Below are positions 1 through 8,230 of a DNA stretch of 41,227 nucleotides, in pieces. The notes under the pieces were generated by a model, which worked only from the letters and a program-made list of their open reading frames with translations, made no database searches and had not been told where the DNA came from. This DNA is from a bacterium. Its GTDB lineage: Bacteria > Verrucomicrobiota > Verrucomicrobiia > Limisphaerales > J093. Where the stretch lies: contig JAKANS010000032.1 in the NCBI GenBank assembly GCA_021823625.1, forward strand, positions 1 through 41,227. The letters run 5' to 3'. The stretch's first letter is position 1. Each line of letters begins with the position of its first letter. Both the position numbers and the translations under genes were made by a program.

Positions 1-158
1 AGCGGATGAAAGCCAAAGGCCAGGGCCACTGGGCCCGCCTCCGGGCGCTGGCCTTCAAATGGGTGCGCATCCTCTGGAAGTGCTGGCAGACCCGCACGCC
101 CTACGACGAAGGCCGCTATCTGCGCCACTGCGCCACCGCCAAAGTCCCAACGCCCTGA
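1..158 (+). pseudogene. C-terminal end of an IS110-family transposase (cut by window edge)
   Basis: Reading from base 3 to the stop at 156-158 gives about 51 residues that look like the C-terminus of IS110/IS116/IS902 transposases: an Arg/Lys-rich stretch, then FKWVRILWKCWQ, then TPYDEGRYL just before the end. These enzymes use a DEDD catalytic core (N-terminal) and a C-terminal serine-containing domain; only the extreme tail is visible here, so catalytic residues cannot be checked. The gene may be intact to the left of the window. It is followed within 12 bases by a fragment of an unrelated transposase, so this end at least sits in a patch of insertion-sequence debris. Confidence 0.75.
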
Positions 159-169
159 CCGCCTGAGCG

Positions 170-586
170 ATGACACTATTCTCGAAAGACTGCTTGCACG
201 GACCACCTCAGGCCGCCTTCAAGAGCCTCAAGGCCGATTTGGCGTTGCGGCCCATCCATCACCAACTGGAGCAGCGCATCCAAGCCCCCATCTTCATCTC
301 CTTCCTGGCCTATTGTCTGCAGGTGACTTTGCGCCGACGCTTGCGCGATCGGGCGCCCGGCCTGCCCCCACGGTCTGTGCTGGAGAAGTTGGCCACGATG
401 CAAATGCTCGATGGGCACCTGCCGACCACGGACGAGCGCACGGTGATCTTGAGCCGCTCCCCCCAGCCAGAGACCGCTGTCCAACTGCTCCTGCAACGCC
501 TGAAGCTGGAGCTGCCCGCCCAACCGCCGCCCAGAATCACCGGCTCAAAGGTGACCGGCCAAGTGGGTTCTGTAGTGAAGACCTAG
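170..586 (+). pseudogene. IS1634/IS4-type transposase, C-terminal fragment
   Basis: From about residue 13 on, the 138-residue reading frame resembles the C-terminal part of IS1634-family (IS4-like DDE) transposases: FKSLKADLALRPIHHQLEQR contains the usual E-x-FK-x-LK-x-DL-x-LRP-x-(Y/H)HQ pattern near the last catalytic Glu, followed by an AYCLQVTLR helix and the terminal ELPAQPPPRIT. The N-terminal two thirds with the first catalytic Asp residues are absent. The first dozen residues do not match the family, so the ATG at 170 is an accidental start at the junction with the IS110 tail. It cannot make a functional transposase. Confidence 0.75.
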
Positions 587-598
587 GCAATCGCCCTC

Positions 599-1141
599 TT
601 GATTTGCAGTTATTTCCGCAGTCCAACCCCCTCGAATCCGCCAAGTCGGGCCAGCTTCCGTCAGGCCCCAAGCCGCTACCAAACGTGGACCCGCCGCGGA
701 CACCAACCGCTGATTCCCACGACGGGCCAGCGCAGCACGCAGCAGGTCTTTGGGGCGCTCGACCTGTACCGGCCGCGCTTCCACTACGACCGGGGCGACG
801 CCTTTGAAGGCCGAAGCTACACGGCCTTTCTCGACGGGGTGGCACAACGGTACGCGCAGCAGGAGGTCTTCTGGATCCACGACAACGCGGCTTACCACCG
901 GGCTCCCGAGGTCCGCGCGTGGCGGGGGGGCCACGGCCATCGCTTTCACCGCTGTCCGCTGCCCAAGTATAGTCCGCCGTTCAATGCGGTGGAACCGCTC
1001 GGGCACTATGTGCGGATCCAGGCCACGCACAACCGATCCTATGCGACCGAAGGCGAGTTCGTGCAGCGCTGGGAGGGCACACGATGCTCCCTGGCGCGCA
1101 ACCCGCAGCCGATCCAGGGCTACTTGAACCCTTTCCTTTGA
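599..1141 (+). pseudogene. IS630-family transposase, 5'-truncated
   Basis: Similarity to the IS630/Tc1-like DDE_3 superfamily begins around base 683 with WTRRGHQPLIPTTGQ, continues through VFGALDLY, the second catalytic Asp in FWIHDNAAYH, and the third acidic position in KYSPPFNAVEPLG, and runs to a plausible natural C-terminus. The helix-turn-helix region and the strand with the first catalytic Asp (normally ending in DE) are missing, and residues before about 28 are unrelated sequence. The IS630 hallmark P-x-YSP-x-(F/Y)N-x-(I/V)E is present but the following W of EYLW is G here. A dead fragment beside two other IS fragments. Confidence 0.75.
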
Positions 1142-1203
1142 GTCGTATGTCCTTTTATTTGTGCGCGACTGTATAGTCCCGCCGACCCCCGACGTGGGCG
1201 TGG

Positions 1204-1740
1204 GTGGAAGGTGATGTCGTTTTCGGCAGCCGCGAGTCGGCCCGGGAACGGGCACCGCAATCCTTTCCGGGATTTTGCGGCCGCGTGGGTGTCGGCTTTC
1301 TCTGGAACCGCGACTACTGCGGCTCGTGCGTGTACGTGAAGGGGCATGAGAGGCCGTCATACGTCGCGAGTCTGCAGCGCCTTCTCGAACGAAACGTCCC
1401 GTTCCGCTACTTTGACGACATGCATTACCGGCTGGCAGCAGCGTACCTGTCCGGGTTGCGAATCGGCGTCGCCCCAAAGGAACTCGAATACAAGGTCGTG
1501 TTCGGGAGCTCCAAGAGCGACGATCCCGAAATGCTGCATCTCTGTTTCAGTCTCGATTGGTATCGCAAGGACCGGTGCTATCCGTGGTTCTTGGGCATCG
1601 TCCGCGAGTTCGTGGCGGAACATCCGGAATTGGCGGCGTACCTGCCCTCGGAGTGGATCGAGCGCGCTCGGAGGTCGGCTGACGCCGTATCAAAACTGGA
1701 CAGCCGATGCGAGTTGAACGATTCTGTCGGCGGTAGATGA
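1204..1740 (+). CDS. hypothetical protein, coupled to downstream secreted protein
   Basis: A 178-residue soluble protein with no family I recognise. The middle and C-terminal parts have good codon usage and mixed helix character, with several aromatic/charged patches (FRYFDDMHYRLAAAY, LCFSLDWYRKDRCYPWF) and four Cys in the half shown by CGSC and later DRCYP. No signal peptide or membrane span is visible. The first 40 residues are Arg-rich and less convincing, so the true start may be an internal codon and the left part may be junction sequence from the IS debris. Its stop overlaps the next ATG (ATGA at 1737-1740), implying translational coupling with the secreted protein downstream. Function not assignable. 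Confidence 0.5.
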   Translation: MEGDVVFGSRESARERAPQSFPGFCGRVGVGFLWNRDYCGSCVYVKGHERPSYVASLQRLLERNVPFRYFDDMHYRLAAAYLSGLRIGVAPKELEYKVVFGSSKSDDPEMLHLCFSLDWYRKDRCYPWFLGIVREFVAEHPELAAYLPSEWIERARRSADAVSKLDSRCELNDSVGGR

Positions 1741-3341
1741 ACACCAAGTCCTTCATCGTTGGGGCGGTCCTGGCGGCTGCCATAGGCCGGTCAGCGTATG
1801 GCCAGCCGGCGCTCTTGAGCATTGATATCGGGCGCCAAAGCCCCGCAGGCCAGACGGTGATCACCAACGGCGGCTTCGACGTGTCCTCCGCCACGGGCGA
1901 CGTGTGGGACCTCTTCGACAACTTCCGTTTCGTCTATCAGCAGGTCAGCGGCGACTTCGACATCCGCACGCGGATCGCCAGTCTGGCTGGCGTGGCCTAC
2001 TGGACCAAGGCCGGGCTGATGGTCCGGGAAGACCTGACCGAGTTCGGCGCCAACGGCTTCATGATCGCGACCCGGAGCGGCGGCTGGGGACGCTACTTCT
2101 TCACGGCGCGACTGGCGGCGTTTTACGCCACTTATTCCTATTTTGCCGCTTCGTTTGAGCGCGTGCGTTACCCGGATGCCTGGGTGCGCCTGGTGCGGGT
2201 GGGAGACCGGGTCATCCCGATGCACAGCACCAATGGCGTGGCTTGGACGCAGACCGGTGACCTGGAGATCGAGCAACTGCCCGCCGCAGCCTATGTGGGA
2301 TTGGCGGTGAGCAATCATCCCGATAGCGGCGCGACCAAGGCCACGGCCCAGTTTCGCGATGTGAATCTGGTCCACGGTCCTCCGGTCGCCCCGGCGATTC
2401 TTTCCCAGCCTGTCTCCGTCATCGCCAATCCAGGTGCAGAGGTGGCCTTCAGCGTGGTCGCCATCGGCCAGGAGACACTTGAATACCAGTGGTACGTGGA
2501 CGGCGTACCCATCGACGGGGCGACAAACCCGACCCACGCGGTGGTTGCCACACCGGAGAGCGACGGGAGCAAGTTCACGTGCCTGGTCCGCAACGAAGCG
2601 GGGGAAGTCCTGAGCTGGGCGGGTCTGCTCGAAATTGAGCCGGCAGGGCAGCCGTTCGATGGGATTTTGCTGGAGCGTTACGCGCGCATCTCCGGGCGGC
2701 TGGTGCAATACATGGTGAACGCGACTAATTACCCCGCCGCGCCGGTATCCGTAAACCGGCCGAGCCTTTTCGAGGTTTCGGGCTTGGGCGATGAAACGGG
2801 TGCCCGACTGAGAGGCTATCTCACCGCGCCCCTAACTGGCGACTACACCTTTTACATCGCCGCCGACGATCGCGGCGAACTTTGGCTCAGCACCGATGAT
2901 AACCCAGCCAACAAGGAGTTGGTGGCGGAGTCTTACTACTGGGTGGCTGGGCGCGACTGGGACTTTTACCCTTCGCAAGTGTCCTTGCCGATCTACCTTC
3001 AAGCAGGACGGCGGTACTATTTGGAGGCGCTGATCAGAGGCGATGGCAGTCCCAATCAGGGAGCAGGGGGGTGGCGTTTGCCGGATGGCAAGTTCGAACG
3101 CCCTATCCCGGCGAGCCGGTTTGTAGGCGCGCCAGCGCGTTTCTCTGGCATGCGAAGACAGCCTTCGGGACGGTTCGAGGCCCAGGTCGAAGGGACCGCG
3201 AACAGCCTCTACATGGTCGAGGCATCCGCGGATCTGACCGCGTGGTCTGCTGTTTTCACGAATCGAGCGCCGTTCATGTTCGTGGACTCGGGGCCGGCCG
3301 TCGGGTCGCAGCGGTTCGTTCGCGCGGTGGCCACGCGCTGA
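1737..3341 (+). CDS. secreted multidomain protein: concanavalin-like, Ig-like and PA14-like domains
   Basis: 534 residues with an N-terminal signal peptide (about 1-22, cleavage after SAYG). Residues about 25-215 resemble DUF1349/LamG-like concanavalin folds (GDFDIRTRIASL, YWTKAGLMVRED, WVRLVRVGD). Residues about 218-302 are an Ig-like domain (ILSQPVSVIANPGAEVAFSV, YQWYVDG, FTCLVRNEAG). Residues about 305-465 look like a PA14-type carbohydrate-binding domain (GDYTFYIAADDRGELWLS, RRYYLEALIRG). The last 65 residues form a small repeat-like module (YMVEASADLTAW ... RFVRAVATR) also found at the end of the giant protein encoded at 8231-13474. Likely an exported polysaccharide-binding or surface protein; no catalytic domain seen. 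Its start overlaps the upstream stop. Confidence 0.8.
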   Translation: MNTKSFIVGAVLAAAIGRSAYGQPALLSIDIGRQSPAGQTVITNGGFDVSSATGDVWDLFDNFRFVYQQVSGDFDIRTRIASLAGVAYWTKAGLMVREDLTEFGANGFMIATRSGGWGRYFFTARLAAFYATYSYFAASFERVRYPDAWVRLVRVGDRVIPMHSTNGVAWTQTGDLEIEQLPAAAYVGLAVSNHPDSGATKATAQFRDVNLVHGPPVAPAILSQPVSVIANPGAEVAFSVVAIGQETLEYQWYVDGVPIDGATNPTHAVVATPESDGSKFTCLVRNEAGEVLSWAGLLEIEPAGQPFDGILLERYARISGRLVQYMVNATNYPAAPVSVNRPSLFEVSGLGDETGARLRGYLTAPLTGDYTFYIAADDRGELWLSTDDNPANKELVAESYYWVAGRDWDFYPSQVSLPIYLQAGRRYYLEALIRGDGSPNQGAGGWRLPDGKFERPIPASRFVGAPARFSGMRRQPSGRFEAQVEGTANSLYMVEASADLTAWSAVFTNRAPFMFVDSGPAVGSQRFVRAVATR

Positions 3342-3387
3342 ACGGCACACCGCCGAGGAAGGGGGTTCCCCAATTCGGCGAAATACC

Positions 3388-4056
3388 ATGTCAACCGCGG
3401 AACAAACGACTGCGAATCCGCCTACGATCTGCGTGCTCATCCCGGTGCACCACCAGGCGGATTATCTCTTTCGCGCTCTGGCCAGCGCCGTTTGGCAGGC
3501 GGGCCCGCAGGCTGAGATCGTCGTCATCGTTGACGCCTCAACCGATCTCCCTGCTACCGCCCCGGTGTACGACTTCAAAAAGCGCGTGCTCTGGTTGAGG
3601 AACCCGACCCGCCGTGGGGTCTCCTACAGCCGGAACTTGGGGATTCGTCGCTCCCGGGCGGAGTGGATCAAGTTCCTGGACGCCGCCGATGTGTTGGCTC
3701 CGTTTGCACTCGATTTGGTGCGGCGGGCGCAGCCACCGATCGCCGAGCACATCCAGGTGGTGGCCGGCGGGTGCCACCGCATCGTGGACCACCGCTACCA
3801 TGACTACCTCTGCGATACGGACGCCAGTTTGCTGCGGATCAAGGAAGCGACCCCCATGCTGCCGAGCGCGGTGTTTGTGCGGTGCCTGGCCTTGCTCGAA
3901 GTGGGCCATTTTGACGAGCGGCTCGATCAGGAGGAAGACTGGGACTTGTGGTTTCGCCTGCACGAGCGTTATGGGCTGTCTGCGTTTGCGACCACGAAGG
4001 CGCCGGTCTGCTACTACTGGATCAAACCACGAGGAACGGCGACAGAAGCAACGTGA
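3388..4056 (+). CDS. glycosyltransferase family 2, probably frameshifted near its 3' end
   Basis: Encodes a GT-A fold GT2 enzyme that would transfer a sugar from a nucleotide-sugar donor in the cytoplasm. The nucleotide-binding start TICVLIPVHHQADYLFRALAS is at residues 13-33, VVIVDAS at about 46-52, SYSRNLGIRRSRAEWIKFLD at about 75-94 with the acidic metal-binding site in FLDAAD, and the usual acidic pair in FDERLDQEEDWDLWFRL near the end. The frame ends after YYWIKPRGTATEAT, whereas the next frame from about 4028 continues as a convincing tail (EERRQKQREAKMDG, VRDYFRQRYG) to a stop at 4124-4126. One extra base in the AAA run at 4024-4026 would explain this; the corrected product is 245 residues. 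Acceptor unknown. Confidence 0.8.
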   Translation: MSTAEQTTANPPTICVLIPVHHQADYLFRALASAVWQAGPQAEIVVIVDASTDLPATAPVYDFKKRVLWLRNPTRRGVSYSRNLGIRRSRAEWIKFLDAADVLAPFALDLVRRAQPPIAEHIQVVAGGCHRIVDHRYHDYLCDTDASLLRIKEATPMLPSAVFVRCLALLEVGHFDERLDQEEDWDLWFRLHERYGLSAFATTKAPVCYYWIKPRGTATEAT

Positions 4057-4139
4057 GGCAAAGATGGATGGAGTGCCGGTGCGGGATTACTTCCGTCAGC
4101 GCTATGGCGCCACGCCGAGGGATTGACCGGGGTTCCACA

Positions 4140-4591
4140 ATGGCTGACGACCTTGATCGACTCTACTCCCCCGTGATTCGCGACCATGTGAATCAACCCC
4201 GCAATCGTCAACGGTTGCCCCAGGCGAATCGACGCGCGGCGGGGAAGAATCCGCTCTGCGGAGATTGCGTGACCGTCCAGCTTCGAGTCGAGGGCGACGC
4301 GATCCGGGAGGCGGCGTTCGAAGCGTTCGGTTGCGCCCTCTGTCGCGCTTCGGCTTCGCTGTTGACCGAGGCGGTGAGGGGCTGCCCTTGAAGGAGGCGG
4401 CTGAATTGGCCAAGGCGGCCGAGGTGATGGTGGCGGAGGGCAAAGCCAGCAGCCTGGGTGAAGGAGAACTGCTGGCGCTGGCCGCCGTGCATGGGTTCCC
4501 GGCGCGAATCAATTGCGCGTTGCTGCCCTGGCGCACGCTGTTGGAAGCCCTCAAGGCAGAGCGACCCGATTCAAGCGGTCAGCCCGCGTAA
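4140..4591 (+). pseudogene. sufU: SufU/IscU-type Fe-S cluster scaffold, one-base frameshift
   Basis: The first 81 residues carry the SufU signature: LYSPVIRDHVNQPRN, the first metal-ligand Cys and Asp in KNPLCGD (C40, D42), and the second Cys in EAFGCALCRASASLLTEAV (C65). In this frame translation stops at 4389-4391, but the adjacent frame continues with the expected C-terminal half (LPLKEAAELAKAAEVM, LLALAAVHGFPARINCAL with the third Cys) to a stop at 4589-4591. Restoring one G in the GGGG run at 4378-4381 gives a normal 150-residue protein. SufU accepts sulfur from SufS and helps assemble Fe-S clusters; no suf partner lies in the window. Either a real mutation or a sequencing error in a homopolymer. 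Confidence 0.8.
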
Positions 4592-4636
4592 TGCCGCCGA
4601 GGCCGGCGGCGGGAACAGGTCCAACGCAAAGGCGGT

Positions 4637-4852
4637 TCATCTCTTTTTTCGGGTCGGCGGATCTTCGAGGGAAACGATGTGGAGGGCGTCGATTTTGGTC
4701 GAGAGATCGTCGCTTCCCAACACCCCGACCACGCTCTTGCCGACCGCGATGAACTCCGGGCGCGCCACTTCAAAACGGCGCCCGTCGGTGGTGACCAGGG
4801 CGAACGGTTGGAATCCGTTCCGGCGTCGGTTGCGTATCTGTGCCACGTTCAT
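4637..4852 (-). CDS. small conserved protein of unknown function
   Basis: A 71-residue cytoplasmic protein of a type I recognise from planctomycete and verrucomicrobial genomes but that has no assigned function. The pattern is an N-terminal helix (VAQIRNRRR), then FQPFALVTTDGRRFEVARPEFIAVG, then a hydrophobic strand and a final strand with DALHIVSLE. Family members share the (F/P)RPF-x-(L/I)-x-x-(A/T)DGR and HPEF-(I/V) core, which is visible here. It probably folds as a small all-beta barrel-like unit (inference). It stands alone, convergent with the SufU gene and 39 bases downstream of the PSCyt1 gene on the same strand. Confidence 0.7.
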   Translation of the reverse strand: MNVAQIRNRRRNGFQPFALVTTDGRRFEVARPEFIAVGKSVVGVLGSDDLSTKIDALHIVSLEDPPTRKKR

Positions 4853-4891
4853 GTCTGATTCAGGCCACTCGCAAGCGCGAAGTTCAATGTC

Positions 4892-7800
4892 TCATCGCTC
4901 CATCACAAACTCGTCGCCGTTCATCACGGCGCTCACCAGTACCGTGGTGGCGGCGAGGTCGGCGGCGGGCAGGGTGGCATCCCGCGGCGACTCACCGGTC
5001 GCCAGGAAACCGGCGGCGGCCGCCGGGTCGCGCGCGAACAGCGCTCTTTGCTCGTCGAACAAGCGGCGCAATATGGCGCGCTCGCGGTCATCGGGCGAAC
5101 GGCCGATCAAGGTGCGGAACGCCTCCACGCCCCGCGCGTCCAAGTTATCGGGATGCCTTCTTGCCAATCGCGCCGCCAGCGCGCGCGCGGCTTCGACGAA
5201 CTGAGTGTCGTTGAGCAGCACCAGGGCCTGCAGCGGCGTGGTGGTGATCTCGCGTTTCGCCGTGCAAACCTCGCGCGAGGTGGCGTCGAAAGTGAGCATC
5301 GCCGGCGGCGGTGCGGTGCGGCGCCAAAAGGTGTACAGGCTGCGCCGGTACAACTTGTCCCCGTGGTCTTGCGTATATGTCTTGCCGGTGCCGGATTCCT
5401 CCCACACGCCCGGCGGCTGGTACGGCTTCACGCTCGGCCCGCCGATGGTCGCGTTGAGCAGTCCGCTCGCGGCGAGCGCGGCATCGCGGATTTGCTCCGC
5501 CGCGAGGCGATGTTTTGGCCCCCGCGCTAGCAACGGGTTCTCCGGATCGCGGGCGAGCAGTTCCTTGCCAGCTTGCGAGGACTGGCGGTAGGTCGCCGAC
5601 ATCACGATCAGTTTGTGAAGCGCTTTGGAGTCCCAGCCAGAATCCACGAAGCGCTTTGCCAACCAGTCGAGCAATTGTGGATGCATAGGCAACTCGCCTT
5701 GAGCGCCAAAGTCCCAGGTCGTCGCCACGATCCCGCGGCCGAAATGCAACTTCCACATCCGGTTCACCGCCACGCGGGCGGTCAGCGGGTTGCGCGGGTC
5801 GCTGACCCATTGGGCGAGGCCCAGGCGGTTCCGCGGATAGTTGGCCGCGAACGGAAAGATCCGCTCCGGCACATCCCGTGTCACCCGCTCGCCTGGCGCG
5901 TCGTACGCGCCGCGTTTCAGGAGATACGTGGGTCGCGGCTGCGGCAGTTCCTTCATCACCATGATTTCGCGGACCGGAGTAATGAGATCGTTTTCGGCGT
6001 TGCGAAGCCGCTTCAACTCCGCCGCGGCCGCGCGGTATTTGGCATCGTGCCGCGCCAGGTAGTAATCGAACCATGACGCCTGCGGCGGGACTCGCGCGGG
6101 ATCGTTGGCGGCGGCGAGCGCCGCCACTTCGCTCGCGGTGAGTTCGGTGTCGAACGCCTGGAACTCGTCGATCAAGCCGTCCTTGAATCCGCTGTCGCGA
6201 AACCGGCCCGCCAGCGTGAGGTGAATGTTGCCCGCCTCCGCGTCGCCCCACTCGACCTGGTGCAGGATGTCTTTGTACAGGTTGTCCCGCACCCCCTCGG
6301 TGGCGAGCCGCGAGCCGTTGAGGTAAAGGCGCACGCCCGCGGCGCGGCTCGAACCGTCATAGGTCACCGCCAGGTGCGACCACGCGCCCAGTGGCAAAGC
6401 TTCCTTTGCGCGGACCGCCAACGCGTTGCCAGGCCAGAAGTGGATCAGCGCAAAGAACGGCCGGCCTTCGTCGAGCACCAGTTCGTAGCCGCGGCTGCCC
6501 GAGTCGGTCCACGCACGCGAGCAATGGAAGACCACCGCGCGCGCTTGTTTCTCGTTCGGCTTCAGCCACAAATCGAAACTGAACGGATCGGTCCGCCGGA
6601 ACACGCCGGCATCCTTGACGACCGCCGAGTTGTCGCCACTGAACTTCAGGGCCTGGCCCACGCGCCCTTCCACGAGCACTGGCCCGTCGATGAGGTCAAC
6701 CGCATTGGTGCTGACGGCGTTGGGGGTCTTGCTGCCGTCGATGGTTTCGAAGGCCAGTTTCATGACCGGGCGCGGCAAAACTGGCGAGGCGTCGGCATTG
6801 GTCTTCAACCAAGTATCGAAGCGCGGCTGGGCGTCCGCGGCGATTTGCTTAAGCTTCGCCTCCGCCGCCGCGATCTGGTCCAGCAAGGCGGCGTGCCGCT
6901 GCTCGGCATCGCCCTGCCAAAGCAGCATCACCGGCGTGGGCATCGCGCGGGTGAAGTGCGAGTACAGGCCGGACTCGTCGATCGAGTTGAAGAACGCCGC
7001 GAGGCTGTAGTAATCGCGCTGGCTGATCGGATCGAACTTGTGATCGTGGCACCGGGCGCATTGGACGGTCAGGCCCAGCATCGCCGTGCCGAACGTGTTC
7101 ACGCGGTCCACCACGTACTCGGTGCGGAATTCCTCCTCGATGCTGCCGCCTTCGTTCGTCTGGCGGTGCAGGCGGTTGAAGGCGGTGGCGAGAATCTGGT
7201 CGCGCGTCGCGTTCGGCAACAGGTCGCCGGCGAGCTGCCAGGTCAGGAACTGGTCGTAAGGCAGGTTTTCGTTGAACGCTTGGATCACCCAGTCGCGCCA
7301 CGGCGACAAGTCGCAATCCACGTCCGCCTGGTAACCGAAGGTGTCCGCGAACCGCGCCAAGTCCATCCACTCGACCGCCATCCACTCGCCGTAGCGCGGC
7401 GACGCCAGCAGCCGGTCCACGACCTTTTCGTAAGCGTTCGGCGATGTATCCCCAAGGAAGGCGTCGATTTCGGCGATGGTTGGCGGGAGGCCGGTCAGGT
7501 CGAAGCTGAGGCGGCGAATCAGCGTCTCACGCGAAGCTTCCGGCGACGGCTTGAGGCCCTCGCGCTCGAGACGGTTCAGAACGAACGCGTCGATCTCATT
7601 CCGCGCCCAGGTGCGGTCGCTGACCGCCGGCACAGCGACGCGTTCGACGGGGAGAAACGCCCAGTGCTGCTTGAACTCGGCGCCTTGCGCGATCCAGGTC
7701 CGGAGCAACTCCCTCTCCTCGTCCGAGAGCGACCGCTTTGACTCTGGCGGCGGCATGAGGTCGTCGGGATCGGTCGCGAAGATGCGGCGCACCACTTCGC

Positions 7801-8092
7801 TCGCGGCAGGGTCGCCGGCCTTGATGATCGCCTTGCCGGCCTTGTCGGTGCCCAAGGCGCCTTCGCGCAGGTCGAGACGCAACTTCGCCTTCCGGCTCTT
7901 CGCGTCCGGTCCGTGGCAAGGGAAGCAACGGTCGGCGAGCAGCGGGCGGATCTGGAAATTGAAGTCCACCGGCGCCGCAGGCGCAGCGAAGAGCACGGCC
8001 TGCCAGACCAGCGCGGACGCCAGGCAGGCCCAGCGGACAGCGGCGTTCTGCGGAGGCGCGCCGGCTCCCGATGGTTTAGACGGACTGGCCAT
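4892..8092 (-). CDS. PSCyt1-DUF1549-LamG-DUF1553 secreted cytochrome-type protein
   Basis: About 1066 residues from the ATG at 8092, chosen because it begins right before a hydrophobic signal segment (WACLASALVWQAVLFAAPA); an in-frame ATG at 8167 is also open. Order: PSCyt1 haem-binding-like domain with CFPCHG (C56), MPPP motif typical of these domains, DUF1549 (PSCyt2) at about 155-375 with LSFDLTGLPPT and a second CxxCH in QCARCHDHKFDPI (near 345), an inserted LamG-like concanavalin domain at about 455-665 (AWSHLAVTYDGSSR), and DUF1553 (PSD1) at about 735-1035 (NRMWKLHFGRGIV, LYTFWRRTAPPP, TTPLQALVLLND). The family is expanded in Planctomycetes and Verrucomicrobia and usually pairs with a DUF1501 sulfatase-like protein, which is absent here. 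Likely periplasmic; the substrate is unknown. Confidence 0.88.
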   Translation of the reverse strand: MASPSKPSGAGAPPQNAAVRWACLASALVWQAVLFAAPAAPVDFNFQIRPLLADRCFPCHGPDAKSRKAKLRLDLREGALGTDKAGKAIIKAGDPAASEVVRRIFATDPDDLMPPPESKRSLSDEERELLRTWIAQGAEFKQHWAFLPVERVAVPAVSDRTWARNEIDAFVLNRLEREGLKPSPEASRETLIRRLSFDLTGLPPTIAEIDAFLGDTSPNAYEKVVDRLLASPRYGEWMAVEWMDLARFADTFGYQADVDCDLSPWRDWVIQAFNENLPYDQFLTWQLAGDLLPNATRDQILATAFNRLHRQTNEGGSIEEEFRTEYVVDRVNTFGTAMLGLTVQCARCHDHKFDPISQRDYYSLAAFFNSIDESGLYSHFTRAMPTPVMLLWQGDAEQRHAALLDQIAAAEAKLKQIAADAQPRFDTWLKTNADASPVLPRPVMKLAFETIDGSKTPNAVSTNAVDLIDGPVLVEGRVGQALKFSGDNSAVVKDAGVFRRTDPFSFDLWLKPNEKQARAVVFHCSRAWTDSGSRGYELVLDEGRPFFALIHFWPGNALAVRAKEALPLGAWSHLAVTYDGSSRAAGVRLYLNGSRLATEGVRDNLYKDILHQVEWGDAEAGNIHLTLAGRFRDSGFKDGLIDEFQAFDTELTASEVAALAAANDPARVPPQASWFDYYLARHDAKYRAAAAELKRLRNAENDLITPVREIMVMKELPQPRPTYLLKRGAYDAPGERVTRDVPERIFPFAANYPRNRLGLAQWVSDPRNPLTARVAVNRMWKLHFGRGIVATTWDFGAQGELPMHPQLLDWLAKRFVDSGWDSKALHKLIVMSATYRQSSQAGKELLARDPENPLLARGPKHRLAAEQIRDAALAASGLLNATIGGPSVKPYQPPGVWEESGTGKTYTQDHGDKLYRRSLYTFWRRTAPPPAMLTFDATSREVCTAKREITTTPLQALVLLNDTQFVEAARALAARLARRHPDNLDARGVEAFRTLIGRSPDDRERAILRRLFDEQRALFARDPAAAAGFLATGESPRDATLPAADLAATTVLVSAVMNGDEFVMER

Positions 8093-8230
8093 GTGCATTA
8101 GCACCTTAGCAGCGTCAAAGACGATGGCAAGGGTCGCCGGCAGGAAGCGATCCAAAGAAACGGACACGGCACCCGCGCGTCACCGCGAGGCCGCGACCGC
8201 TGGTGGTTGGACTTGAAGCTACCGACCGCC

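Noticed and set aside
545..1477. Leftward 310-residue frame across the IS fragments
   Set aside because: It is the antisense of recognisable IS630 transposase sequence and is Arg/Pro-rich without any domain.
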